64,000 nt of DNA from Candidatus Izemoplasmatales bacterium (GCA_041649275.1 JBAZNL010000001.1:248001-312000), one strand, 5' to 3'. Counted from the stretch's first letter, positions 26,174 to 35,294 are shown. Made by a program: numbers and translations. The notes: generated from the sequence alone by a model not told the origin.

Positions 26174-26539
26174 TCAGGGGTGGAGCGCGACGCCCTTGAA
26201 CTTCAGGAACGAGTCGAGTTTCTTGTAGAGCGCGACGGCCTTCGCCTTCGGTCGACCGAACCCCGCGAATCCGAAGTAGTTGATCTTGAAGTCGATCCCC
26301 GACTCGATCGGCGTGATCTGCGAGACCGTCGCGATCACGTCGAACCCGTTGGCGAGCAGATAGATCTCGCCGTGCGTCTGGTTCACGTCGCGGAGGTCGT
26401 ACTGCTCCTCCTGGGCGATCCGCTCGAACGCCGCCACGACGTCCTTGAAGGAATTGCGGTAGTAGCGGGTGCGAAGCTGGGCGTCGGCGTGGAGCTCGCG
26501 CGTTTCGCAGGTGGATGAGAAAAAGCTGGCGAGGGACAT
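26174..26539 (-). CDS. Small conserved-looking protein of unknown function, in the nrdR position
   Basis: I do not recognise this 121-residue protein. It is soluble, with no signal peptide, and mixed alpha/beta. A helical start (TRYYRNSFKDVVAAFERIAQ) is followed by a beta-rich middle (GEIYLLANGFDVIATVSQI, FKINYFGFAGFGRPK) and a helical end. It has one cysteine and no nucleotide-binding motif. AGGAG lies eight bases before its ATG, and it sits tightly between mutM-coaE and dnaB (4-5 base gaps), so expression is certain to be linked. In Bacillus this slot holds the nrdR/speD/gapB segment; this is not NrdR, since it lacks that protein's zinc ribbon. Confidence 0.75.
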   Translation of the reverse strand: MSLASFFSSTCETRELHADAQLRTRYYRNSFKDVVAAFERIAQEEQYDLRDVNQTHGEIYLLANGFDVIATVSQITPIESGIDFKINYFGFAGFGRPKAKAVALYKKLDSFLKFKGVALHP

Positions 26540-26543
26540 GGTT

Positions 26544-27971
26544 TCAACTCCTTATGAGCGCGAGCGTCGTCGTGAACGACTCGGCGAGGGCCTTGCGTCC
26601 GTCCGCGTTGTCGATCGTATGCGTCGCCCTTAGGCTTTTCTGCTTGAGGGGCATCTGCGCACCGATGCGGCGAAGCGCGTCGGCACGGGAAAGACCGTTT
26701 CGTTTCATGAGGCGTTCGAGCTGGATCCGCGGCGGGCACCAGACGGCGACGGTGACGTCGCAGAAGGAGTCGAACCCGGCCTCGAAGAGGAGCGGGACGC
26801 TGGCGACGATGATCTCGTCGCCCCCGGCCTTGCGCGCGTCGATCCATGCGAGCATGGCGGTCCGCACCGCCGGATGGGAGAGCGCGTTCAGGCGTTCGCG
26901 CGCCGCGGCATCGGCGAAGACGACCGCGCCGAGCTTCGCCCGGTCGATCGATCCGTCCGCGGCGAGGATTCCTTCGCCGAATGCGCCGATGATGTCATTA
27001 TACAATACATTTCCAGGTTTGGACAGGTCTTTGTAGACGACGTCGGCGTCGAGGACGGCGATTCCCGCTTTCCGAAAGAGACGCCCGACGGTCGACTTGC
27101 CCGAGGCGATCCCGCCCGTAAGGCCGACGACAAGGCCCTTGCCGGGCTTGACGACCTGACAGCGCGGACAGAGGTAGGTGCCGCGGCCGCCGACGACGGT
27201 CTTCACGATCGGGGTTCCGCACGCGTGACAGGGAAGGCCTTTGCGCATGTGGACGACCAACTCGGTCTGGAACCGACCGGTGACGCCGAGACTCGAGACG
27301 TAGCTTCGAATCGTCGTTCCGCCGTCTTCGACGGCCTGGGCGACGACCGCCTTCGCGGCGGCGGCGACGGCGTTCCATTCGGACCTGATCAGATGCCTGG
27401 CGAGCGTCTCGGGGTGGATTCGCGAACGACCGAGGGTTTCGTCGACGTAGATGTTCCCGAGTCCGGAAACGATCCGCTGGTCGAGCAGAAACGACTTGAC
27501 GGGACGGGCGGAAGCACCGCCCTTGCGGGCGAGGTATGCGCCCGAGAAGGCGGGGGAGGCGGGTTCCGGGCCCATGGCCTCGATCGCCCTCAGGTGTTTC
27601 TCTGTTCCCTTCGGAACGATTTCCATCGTCCCGAACTTCCGGGTATCGTGGTAGCGGAGCGAACCGCCGTCGGTGAAGTCGAAGACGACGTGCTCGTGCT
27701 TCTCATATGGATCCGCAGCCGGTTTCAGGAAGTATTTTCCCTCCATCCGGAGATGCGAAACGAGGGTGATGTCGTCGAGCGTGAAGAAGAGATATTTGCC
27801 GAACCGGCCGAGCGCGCGCACCGTCTGCCCCTGCAGGCGGGCGGCGAACTCGGCGGGCGTCGCCCCGTGGACGATCCGGTCGCAGCGGACGGTGACGGAC
27901 GCGATCGTGCGGCCGACGAGGGCCGGCGCGAGGGTTCTTTTGATGGTTTCCACTTCGGGCAGTTCGGGCAT
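26544..27971 (-). CDS. mutM-coaE: Fused formamidopyrimidine-DNA glycosylase (MutM) and dephospho-CoA kinase (CoaE)
   Basis: One 475-residue open frame joins two complete enzymes. Residues 1-272 are MutM/Fpg, which removes 8-oxoguanine. They show the catalytic PELPEVET start, Lys60 in FGKYLFF, the H2TH region GLGNIYVDE, and a zinc finger with Cys248, Cys251, Cys268 and Cys271. Residues 281-475 are CoaE, the last step of coenzyme A synthesis, with P-loop GLTGGIASGKST (283-294), DADVVYKDL, and SHPAVR. The junction (273-280) is almost linker-free. The codons around it contain no ATG, GTG or TTG, so CoaE cannot start separately there. In Bacillus, mutM, ytaF and coaE are neighbouring separate genes, so the fusion arose within a conserved cluster. 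One base separates it from polA. Confidence 0.95.
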   Translation of the reverse strand: MPELPEVETIKRTLAPALVGRTIASVTVRCDRIVHGATPAEFAARLQGQTVRALGRFGKYLFFTLDDITLVSHLRMEGKYFLKPAADPYEKHEHVVFDFTDGGSLRYHDTRKFGTMEIVPKGTEKHLRAIEAMGPEPASPAFSGAYLARKGGASARPVKSFLLDQRIVSGLGNIYVDETLGRSRIHPETLARHLIRSEWNAVAAAAKAVVAQAVEDGGTTIRSYVSSLGVTGRFQTELVVHMRKGLPCHACGTPIVKTVVGGRGTYLCPRCQVVKPGKGLVVGLTGGIASGKSTVGRLFRKAGIAVLDADVVYKDLSKPGNVLYNDIIGAFGEGILAADGSIDRAKLGAVVFADAAARERLNALSHPAVRTAMLAWIDARKAGGDEIIVASVPLLFEAGFDSFCDVTVAVWCPPRIQLERLMKRNGLSRADALRRIGAQMPLKQKSLRATHTIDNADGRKALAESFTTTLALIRS

Positions 27972-27972
27972 C

Positions 27973-30606
27973 TCACTTCACCTCGTACAGGTTCGTGCCG
28001 AAATCGCCCTCGACCTTGAGCGGGACGGCGAAGGGCACGGCGTGCTCCATCGCGGCGACGACGACTTCGGCAACGGTCGCGCGTTCGGAAACCGGTACGT
28101 CGAAAACGAGTTCGTCATGGATCTGGAGGATGATCCGGGCCTTGAGCCCGCGGCTTGCGAACTCGTCCCTGATCCGCACCATCGCGATCTTGAGGATGTC
28201 GGCGGCGGTGCCCTGGATCGGCGCGTTCATCGCCATCCGCTTCCCGACCTCGCGGACCATGTAGTTGTCGGCGGTCGCCTCGGGGATGTAGCGGCGGCGG
28301 TGGAACAGGGTCGTGACGTATCCCTTGGTCTTCGCGTCGGCGATCGAGGCGTCCATGAAGGTGCGAATCTCGGAAAGCTTGGCGAAGTAGTCGGCGATGA
28401 AGGTCTCGGCCTGCTTCGGCGAGATCTTCAGATCCTCGGCGAGACCCCATGCGGTTTTCCCGTAGATGAGGCCGAAGTTGACCGCCTTCGCCTGACGGCG
28501 TTCGTCGGCGGTGACCTCGGCCTTGCTGAAGACGAGGCGGGCGGTATGGGCATGGATGTCCTCGCCGCGGCAGAACGCCTCGATCAGGCTCTTCACCCCC
28601 GCCATCTCGGCGAGGATGCGGAGTTCGATCTGCGAGTAGTCGCAGGAAAAGAGCAGATGCTCGGAATCGGACGGAATGAAGACGCGGCGGAGCTCCTTGC
28701 CCTCCTCGGTCCGGACCGGGATGTTCTGCAGGTTCGGCTCGATCGACGAGAGTCTGCCCGTCTGCGTCAGGGTCTGCTTGTAGATGGTGTGGACGCGGCC
28801 GTCGTTCTTGACCGCGATCGCCGCCTTCAGTCCCTCGTAGTAGGTCGAGTGCAGTTTCGTCGCCGAGCGGAATTCGGTGATCTTGTCGACGATCGGGTGG
28901 AAGCCGGCGAGCTGGTCGAGGACCGACGAATCGGTCGAATAACCGGATTTCGTCTTCTTGTAGTAGGGCAGCTGCAGCTTCTCGAACAGGATCGTCCCGA
29001 GCTGTTTCGGACTCTGGATGTTGAACTCCTCGCCGGCGAGGGCATAGATCTCCTTCTCGAGGGTCGAGGCGCGTGCGGAAAGATCGGCGCCGAACGCTTC
29101 GAGCGCGCGTTCGTCGATCCGGATGCCGGCGTATTCCATCTCCGCGAGCGTCTCCGCGAGCGGGATCTCGATCTTCTCGAGCAGGTCGGTCTGCCCATAC
29201 TCGGCATTGACGGCGAGGATCTTCGCCTTCAGCGAACGGACCGCGACCGCCTTGTCGGCGGCATGACGCCGATAGAGCCCTGGGTCGTCCGGGAGGGCGT
29301 ACTTGGCGCCGCGGCCGAAGACCTCCTCGTCGTACGCGACGGCATCACAGCCGAAGTGGGCGACGACGGAACGGAAGTCGTCGCGGGTGAGGTTGGGATT
29401 GGTGAGATAGCTCGCAAGCATCAGGTCGAAACGGAATCCGGCGGTCTCGTATCCCGCCCACTTGAGCGCGACCTTCATCTGCTTCAGATCGTACGTGTCC
29501 TTCGAAACGGCCGGATCGCCCATCCAGCGGATCAGGGCGGGGGCGTTTCTGAACGTCTCGAAATCCACGAAATAAGCGCCGGATTCGTTGGCGATGCCGA
29601 ATCCGAGGATCCTGGCGGCGTGATAGTTGGCGCCGAAGAGCTCGATGCAGACGGCCGCCCCTCCGGAGAGGACGGGTTCGAGCTCGTCGGCCGACAGGAG
29701 CCGGTAGGGTGCCGCGGCGGCCGCGGATTTCGGACGTTCGATCTCGATCTTCTTCAGAAGCGAGTGGAATTCCATCCGTCGCATGAAGTCGCGGATCCGT
29801 TCGGGATCGCCGCCGCGGTATTCGAGCTTCGACGACGACAAGGAGTTCGAAAATTCGGTGACGATCGTCGCCAGCCGCTTGGAAAAGCGCGCCACCTCGA
29901 CGTTCGCCGCAATCTTCTCCTTCAGTTTTCCGGAGATGCCGTCGACCTTGTCGAGGACGTTCTCGAGGGTTCCGTACTCATTCAGTAGTTTGACGGCGGT
30001 CTTGTCGCCGACGCCCGGGATGCCGGGAATGTTGTCGCTCGCGTCGCCGACCATGCCCTTGTAGTCGGGAATCTGCGAAGGGCCGATGCCGAGTTTCTCC
30101 TTCATCGAGGACGGGGTGAAGACCTCGACTTCGGTCAGTCCCTTCTTCGAGACGATCTGCGACACGTTGTCGGAAAGCAACTGCATCAGGTCGTGGTCGT
30201 TCGAGTAGATCTCGATCGCGTCGAACTCGCCTCGATAATGGGTGGCGCAGTAGCCGATGATGTCGTCGGCCTCATAGAGGTCCTGTTCGTAGCGCGGCAC
30301 GCCGACGGCGTCGAGGTATTCGCGTACGAGCGGCATCTGCGAGATCAGTTCCTCGGGAACGTCGGGGCGGGTTCCCTTGTATTCGGAGAATTCGAGGTGG
30401 CGATGGGTCGGTCCCTTCGGGTCCCAGGCGACGAGGATATGGGTGAAATCCGTCTTCAGGAGCTGCTGCATGGTCGAGGCGAAGCCGAAAACGGCGTTCG
30501 TATAGACGCCCTGGCTGTTCTTCATCAGGTTCCCCATCGCGGCGGTCGCGAAGTAGGAACGGAAGAGGAGGTTGTTGCCGTCGATCAGGAGCAGCTTCTT
30601 CATCAT
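27973..30606 (-). CDS. polA: DNA polymerase I
   Basis: This 877-residue repair and Okazaki-processing polymerase has three parts. The N-terminal 5'-3' flap nuclease covers about 1-290 (LLIDGNNLLFRSYFA, YEADDIIGY, GDASDNIPGIPGVGDKTA). A degenerate 3'-5' exonuclease domain follows (about 300-470). The family A polymerase core has DYSQIELRILAEMAG, RRQAKAVNFGLIYG and LQIHDELVFDV. The exonuclease DxE pair is missing (VCIELFG), and the second motif reads SKDTYDLKQMKVAL, like Bacillus Pol I, so proofreading is probably absent. Two ATGs (30606, 30603) follow GAGGTGCG, and the second is better spaced. Confidence 0.96.
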   Translation of the reverse strand: MMKKLLLIDGNNLLFRSYFATAAMGNLMKNSQGVYTNAVFGFASTMQQLLKTDFTHILVAWDPKGPTHRHLEFSEYKGTRPDVPEELISQMPLVREYLDAVGVPRYEQDLYEADDIIGYCATHYRGEFDAIEIYSNDHDLMQLLSDNVSQIVSKKGLTEVEVFTPSSMKEKLGIGPSQIPDYKGMVGDASDNIPGIPGVGDKTAVKLLNEYGTLENVLDKVDGISGKLKEKIAANVEVARFSKRLATIVTEFSNSLSSSKLEYRGGDPERIRDFMRRMEFHSLLKKIEIERPKSAAAAAPYRLLSADELEPVLSGGAAVCIELFGANYHAARILGFGIANESGAYFVDFETFRNAPALIRWMGDPAVSKDTYDLKQMKVALKWAGYETAGFRFDLMLASYLTNPNLTRDDFRSVVAHFGCDAVAYDEEVFGRGAKYALPDDPGLYRRHAADKAVAVRSLKAKILAVNAEYGQTDLLEKIEIPLAETLAEMEYAGIRIDERALEAFGADLSARASTLEKEIYALAGEEFNIQSPKQLGTILFEKLQLPYYKKTKSGYSTDSSVLDQLAGFHPIVDKITEFRSATKLHSTYYEGLKAAIAVKNDGRVHTIYKQTLTQTGRLSSIEPNLQNIPVRTEEGKELRRVFIPSDSEHLLFSCDYSQIELRILAEMAGVKSLIEAFCRGEDIHAHTARLVFSKAEVTADERRQAKAVNFGLIYGKTAWGLAEDLKISPKQAETFIADYFAKLSEIRTFMDASIADAKTKGYVTTLFHRRRYIPEATADNYMVREVGKRMAMNAPIQGTAADILKIAMVRIRDEFASRGLKARIILQIHDELVFDVPVSERATVAEVVVAAMEHAVPFAVPLKVEGDFGTNLYEVK

Positions 30607-30619
30607 CGCACCTCGTGGG

Positions 30620-31396
30620 TCATTCCGCCCGGGCGGGCTTCTGCGCGTTCTTCTGGTGGATCAGGAGGAGTCCCTTGAGGATCAGCCGTTCGTCGCAGAC
30701 CATCGGCTGTTCGCAGAGGGGGTGGATCAGACGGGCGTGGCCGCCGGTCAGGATGACCTTGAGATCGGGGTTGCCGAGATGCTTCTTGACACGTCCGATC
30801 ATGCCGTCGATCATCGAGGCGTGACCGTACACCAGCCCCGACTTGATGCTTTCCGTCGAGGTCGTCCCGATCAGCTTGTTGGGCAGGTCGATCTCGACCT
30901 GAGGCAACAGCGAGGTCTTCGAGATCAGGGCGTTCCGGCTGGTCGACAGACCGGGGGTGATGATGACGCCCTTGAGCCCCATGTTCTCGACGTAGGTGAA
31001 GGTGGTGGCGGTTCCGAGATCGACGACGAGACAGGTCTTGGCGTAGAGCTCGGTCGCTGCGACGACGTTGGCGATCAGGTCCGAACCGACCTCGCGGGGA
31101 TTGTCGGAAAGCACCTTGATGCCCGTCTTGAGACCCTGGCCGAGGAAGAGCGGGGTGACCTCGAACCAGTCCTGAAAGTAATCGCGAAAGACGTCGTTCA
31201 GTTCGGGAACGACGGAGGAGACGATCACATTCGTGACGGGCAGGTCCTTGAACAGGATGTTCAGCGTCACGGCGTATTCGTCGCTCGATTTGTTCTTCTC
31301 GGTGTTGACCTTGTAGACCTTGTCGTCGAGCGTGAGGTGATTGCGCGACAGGCCGATCCCGACGGTGGTGTTCCCGATGTCGATCAGGACGAGCAT
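30620..31396 (-). CDS. coaX: Type III pantothenate kinase
   Basis: CoaX phosphorylates pantothenate in the first step of coenzyme A synthesis. The 258-residue protein has the ASKHA-fold motifs of the type III group: LIDIGNTTVGIG at the N-terminus, NPREVGSDLIAN with the conserved GSD, VVDLGTATTFTYV, and the later GGHARL. Type III kinases are not feedback-inhibited by CoA. The gene sits between polA and a probable vitamin transporter. Together with the fused CoaE nearby, it places the first and last CoA steps within 5 kb. Confidence 0.96.
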   Translation of the reverse strand: MLVLIDIGNTTVGIGLSRNHLTLDDKVYKVNTEKNKSSDEYAVTLNILFKDLPVTNVIVSSVVPELNDVFRDYFQDWFEVTPLFLGQGLKTGIKVLSDNPREVGSDLIANVVAATELYAKTCLVVDLGTATTFTYVENMGLKGVIITPGLSTSRNALISKTSLLPQVEIDLPNKLIGTTSTESIKSGLVYGHASMIDGMIGRVKKHLGNPDLKVILTGGHARLIHPLCEQPMVCDERLILKGLLLIHQKNAQKPARAE

Positions 31397-31397
31397 G

Positions 31398-32039
31398 TCA
31401 GTCCTCCGGAGACTCTTCGGCGCGGTTGTCGAGATAGGCCCTCAGACGGACCGCGACGACGGCGCCGACGACGGCTGCGATCCCGGCCTCGATCGCGGCG
31501 GATACCGGAACGAGCACGTAGACGAGCCATGCGAGATAGGGAAGGAACGATTCGAACAGCCCCATATCCATATAAATGGCGAACGAGGTCCAGAGCATCG
31601 AAAGCACCAGAAGGGTGTGGATGACGGTCAGCACGAGGAAACTGACGCCATAGGCAAGATGCCTGTTCTTGATGATGCGGAGGAAAAACCGCGTGACGTC
31701 ATAGATCAGAAACCCGAACGCCAGACGCGGCAGGACCGACACCCACGGGTAGACGAACAGCGGGCTGGAATAGATGAAGGCGGCGATGAGCGAGACGACG
31801 CCGAACGCGAGGCCGAGATAGATCGACATCTTGCGTCCGAGCAGCGCCCCGCCGATCAGGACGGGGATGTGGATGATGGTCGCCTCGATGTTCGGGGCGA
31901 TGCGGATGAACCCGAGCGACGACGATCCCAGTCCGAAGGACGGGACCAGTCCGAGGACGGCGATGATGGCGATGAAGATCGCGAGCAGCGTCAGTTCCCG
32001 GATGCGTTCCTTGTTGCTTCTAACCACGTTCGTTTGCAT
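31398..32039 (-). CDS. ECF transporter S component, probably for pantothenate (PanT-like)
   Basis: This 213-residue membrane protein has about six helices and the pattern of ECF-type substrate-binding (S) components. A basic start (SNKERIRELTLLAIFIAII) is followed by ATIIHIPVLIGGALLG and GLAFGVVSLIAAF, and HIPV is typical of the group. S components capture a vitamin and use a shared energising module encoded elsewhere. Pantothenate is inferred from the one-base spacing to coaX; the sequence alone does not show the substrate. AAGGAG lies eight bases before the ATG. The tail is acidic (RAEESPED). Confidence 0.82.
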   Translation of the reverse strand: MQTNVVRSNKERIRELTLLAIFIAIIAVLGLVPSFGLGSSSLGFIRIAPNIEATIIHIPVLIGGALLGRKMSIYLGLAFGVVSLIAAFIYSSPLFVYPWVSVLPRLAFGFLIYDVTRFFLRIIKNRHLAYGVSFLVLTVIHTLLVLSMLWTSFAIYMDMGLFESFLPYLAWLVYVLVPVSAAIEAGIAAVVGAVVAVRLRAYLDNRAEESPED

Positions 32040-32104
32040 GTTCTTCTCTCCTTTTTAGGCCGCTTTCCGCGGTCCCGTAAGTCGGATTCGCATTGTGATT
32101 CCGT

Positions 32105-33172
32105 TCAGACGTTCGCCTTGATTTCGGCGATCTTGGCGTCGTCGAGTTCCTGAAGCATCGCCAGAATGACCGCCTTGACGGCTTCGTAGTCGTCGAGGTG
32201 GATCATCGAGGTGGTCGAATGGATGTAGCGCGCCGGCATGCCGATGGTGCAGACCAGGACGCCGTCCTCGGACAACTGCACCTGGGCCGCGTCGGTCCCG
32301 CCGAGCGACTTGTAGTACTGGTACTTGACGCCGTGCTTCGTCGCCGTCTCCTCGACGAACTTGCGCATGCCCTGATGCATGATGCAGCGCGGATCGTAGA
32401 AACGGATCATGAAGCCGCCGCCGAGCATCCCGCCGACTTCGGATTCCTCGAAGGTGTCGGCACAGGGCGAGCAGTCGACGGCGATGAAGATGTCGGGCTT
32501 GATCATGAAGGAGGACGTCTGGGCGCCGCGCAGGCCGACTTCCTCCTGGACGTTGGCACCGCAATAGAGACGGCACGGAAGCGCCTTCGGATCGACGGAC
32601 TGGAGGATGTCGATCGCCATCGCGGTGCCGAAGCGGTCGTCCCAGGCTTTCGAGAAGATCTTCTTTCCGTCCTTCGTGACGGTATAGTTGTTGTGCGGAA
32701 CGACCTGTTGGCCGATCTTGACGCCGAGTTGCTTCGCGTGTTCCTTCGAGTCCGCGCCGATGTCGAGGACGAAGTCATCGAAGTCGGTCACCTGCTTCGA
32801 GGTGCCGTCGCGGAGCAGATGCGGCGGTTTCGCGCCGATGACGCCGGGCACGAACGAGCCGTCGTCGAGGACGACGTCGAGATGTTGCGAGAGCATGATC
32901 GGCGCGCTGATCGAACCGATCGGGATGAGTCTGACGTACCCTTTGTCGGTGATTCCCGAAACCATCGCCCCGACCTCGTCCATGTGCCCGGCGATCATGA
33001 CCTTCGGGCCCTTCGCGGCGAGGTTGACGCCGGCGAAGATCGATCCGAGCTTGTCCTGGTAGATTTCTTCCGCCAGTGGTTCGATGAGCGCCCTGACATG
33101 GGCGCGAACGACCTTTTCATGGGCGGACACGCCCGGCAGTTCGACGAGTTCGCGATAATGCGGCTTCAACAT
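32105..33172 (-). CDS. M42 family metallo-aminopeptidase
   Basis: This 355-residue cytoplasmic peptidase belongs to the M42 family (glutamyl aminopeptidase/cellulase M type), which forms large tetrahedral assemblies and trims short peptides. Metal ligands and catalytic residues are visible: His and Asp in AGHMDEVGAM, Asp in AWDDRFGTAMA, Glu pair in NVQEEVGLRGA, Asp in AVDCSP, and His in YIHSTTSM. The ATG at 33172 has AGGAGGGGG upstream and overlaps the end of trmB by seven bases. A longer frame upstream lies inside trmB and is rejected. Confidence 0.93.
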   Translation of the reverse strand: MLKPHYRELVELPGVSAHEKVVRAHVRALIEPLAEEIYQDKLGSIFAGVNLAAKGPKVMIAGHMDEVGAMVSGITDKGYVRLIPIGSISAPIMLSQHLDVVLDDGSFVPGVIGAKPPHLLRDGTSKQVTDFDDFVLDIGADSKEHAKQLGVKIGQQVVPHNNYTVTKDGKKIFSKAWDDRFGTAMAIDILQSVDPKALPCRLYCGANVQEEVGLRGAQTSSFMIKPDIFIAVDCSPCADTFEESEVGGMLGGGFMIRFYDPRCIMHQGMRKFVEETATKHGVKYQYYKSLGGTDAAQVQLSEDGVLVCTIGMPARYIHSTTSMIHLDDYEAVKAVILAMLQELDDAKIAEIKANV

Positions 33173-33822
33173 GGAAATCCCCCTCCTAGATGGAATGCGA
33201 TGTGGTAGATCGGCTGCCCGAGCTGGACGAAACGGCTCTCGAACTCGGTCTCGACGTTGTCTTCGTGCGCTTCCGCGTGCAGGTCGAGCGAAATCCGGTC
33301 GATGGTCCATCCCGTGTCGACGAGCGTCGTCATGGTGTAGCGGAAAAAGGCGAAATTATCGGTCTTGTACAAAACGGCCGCGCGCGGTTTCATGACCGCT
33401 TCGTAGCGGGCGAGGAACAGCGGACTGGTCAGCCGCCGTTTCGCCTGGTATGTTTTCGGCCACGGATCGGAGAAGTTCAGGTAGAGCAGGTCGATTTCTC
33501 CCGGGGCGAAGACGAGCGGGAGGTCGGCGGCATCCATATGGACGAGCCGGACGTTGGCGAGCGGTTCCTCCACCAGTTTCTCCATCGCACGCAAGATCAC
33601 CGAATCGAACTTCTCGATGCCGATGAAGTTGACGTCGGGATGCCGTTTTGCGACGTCGATCAGAAACCGTCCCTTGCCGATGCCGATTTCGAGCCGGATC
33701 GGCCGCGAGCGATCGGGAAAGAGAGCGTTCCAGACGCCGCGATGGGACACGGGAACGGAAACCATGATCTCGGGATGGCGGGCGAGCCGCTCGGCCGCGT
33801 CCCGAACCTTCCTGAGCCGCAT
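33166..33822 (-). CDS. trmB: tRNA (guanine-N7-)-methyltransferase
   Basis: TrmB methylates G46 of tRNA to m7G. The 218-residue SAM-dependent enzyme shows LEIGIGKGRFLID (SAM site), NFIGIEKFDSVILRA, the conserved LLYLNFSDPWPKTYQAKRRL block, and the C-terminal TEFESRF (normally TEYE..F). All are diagnostic. Its stop overlaps the M42 peptidase start, and its start is two bases from the pepV stop, so pepV-trmB-M42 is one transcription unit. Confidence 0.96.
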   Translation of the reverse strand: MRLRKVRDAAERLARHPEIMVSVPVSHRGVWNALFPDRSRPIRLEIGIGKGRFLIDVAKRHPDVNFIGIEKFDSVILRAMEKLVEEPLANVRLVHMDAADLPLVFAPGEIDLLYLNFSDPWPKTYQAKRRLTSPLFLARYEAVMKPRAAVLYKTDNFAFFRYTMTTLVDTGWTIDRISLDLHAEAHEDNVETEFESRFVQLGQPIYHIAFHLGGGFPC

Positions 33823-33823
33823 C

Positions 33824-35181
33824 CTAGATGGAAGCGCCGGCGAGCCGCTCGATGCTTTCGGCGTAGATCGCGGCGGCGAGGAGCATGTCGCGGATGATCA
33901 CGTACTCGTTCGGCTGGTGGGCCATCTCGATGTCGCCGGGCATGCACGGACCGAAGGCGACCCCCTTCTGCAATTCACGGGCGTAGGTACCGCCGCCGAT
34001 CGTGAAGATCGGATTCGTCGTGTCGCCGGTGTACTTGCGGTAGGCGGCTTCCAGCGTCTTGATGAGCGGGTCGGACGGGGAGACGTAGTGGGGTTCGGAT
34101 TTGTGCAGCGGGCGATAGACGAATCCGAAGGACTCCGCCGCTTCCTTGATCCTCGCGGTCTTCTTCGCAAACTCGAAGTTCCGCGGGAAACGGATGTTGC
34201 ATCCGACCCTGAACTCGCCGTCGGCGTAGCGGACGATGGCGGTGTTGTTCGTCAGTTCCTTCATCTCCGGATCGACCGTGTCGATGCCGAGCTTGGCACC
34301 GAAGTGGTCGTGGGTGAGATATCGGTCGAGAAAGCGGACGAACGGCGAAGCGGAGACCGTCTTGAGGAAGTCGGCCATCAGGAAGATCGCGTTCAGACCG
34401 GCCATCGGCCAGGCGCCGTGGGCGTTCTTGCCGTAGACGGTATAGCGGTTTCCTTCCACCTTCCCCTGTCGGCCTTCCTTCGCGAGCCATGCGGCGAACG
34501 CGCCGGAGACGTCCTTCTTGAGGACGGCGACGCACTCGTCGGGAACGACGTTGTAGCGCTCCCCGGCTTCGATCGAGGCGATCAGCGGATCATCCTCCGT
34601 TCCGGTCACGTCGAAGCTGAAGTTGCCTTTTTCGGCGTAGATCAGCGGGAATTCGGCGTCGGGAGAGAATCCGACGGACGGCAGATCTTCGTACTCCTTG
34701 TATTTGCGGATGCAACGCATCCCCGACTCCTCGTCGCAACCGATGATCAGACGAACCCGCTTGTCGAGCCTGATGCCCTGATCGCGGACCATCTTGAGGG
34801 CGATGTAGGAGGCCATCGTCGGTCCCTTGTCGTCGATCGCTCCACGGGCGAAGATCTTGCCGTCCTTGACGACGGCGCCGAACGGGTCGGTATCCCACTT
34901 CCCGCCGGTCGGAACGACGTCGATGTGCGTCAGGATCCCGACGATCTCCTTGCCTTCGCCGATCTCGATGTGGCCGCATGGTTCATCACGTTCTTCGTCT
35001 TGAAACCGTCGATCTCGGCCATGGTCAGCACGAAGTCGAGCGCGCGTTTGATGTCCGGTCCGAAGGGCGCGTCGAGATTGTTCGGTTCGTACTTCTCGAG
35101 AACGGTGGGGATGCGAAGCAGGGCTTGCGTCTTTTCGATGTATTCCTTTTCGTAGGTCAGGGCGATTTTCAGCCAATCCAT
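33824..35181 (-). pseudogene. pepV: Dipeptidase PepV (M20 family) with a single-base frameshift
   Basis: The gene encodes a full-length PepV-like zinc dipeptidase but in two frames. The first part (35181 to about 34975) reads MDWLKIALTYEKEY... to KTKNVMNHA. The second, in another frame, resumes at CGHIEIGEGKEIVG and runs to 33824. Adding one G to the GCGGCC run at about 34972-34976 would restore NHAGHIEIGEG, the normal PepV sequence. Catalytic segments are intact downstream: LTHIDVVPTGGKW, GAIDDKGP, CDEESGM, GGGTYAR. The loss may be real or a sequencing/assembly error. The ATG at 35181 has GAGGTG six bases upstream, preferred over a GTG at 35190. About 452 codons when repaired. Confidence 0.85.
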
Positions 35182-35202
35182 GTCGTTCACCTCAATGATA
35201 CC

Positions 35203-35211
35203 ATTCTACCA
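35203..35211 (-). promoter_or_regulatory. Extended -10 promoter for pepV-trmB-M42
   Basis: TGGTAGAAT on the minus strand, 22 bases before the pepV ATG. A short leader with GAGGTG follows. Confidence 0.5.
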
Positions 35212-35294
35212 TAACGCGCCCGTTTTGCCAACAAGCGAGGCCGATTCGCGGACGTGAATCCGATGCCGGGAAGTGCCCGGAATGCCGGTATACA

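Noticed and set aside
26544..27140. Separate coaE gene with its own start codon
   Set aside because: No ATG, GTG or TTG codon in frame exists around the MutM/CoaE junction, and the reading frame is continuous, so a fused product is the simpler reading.
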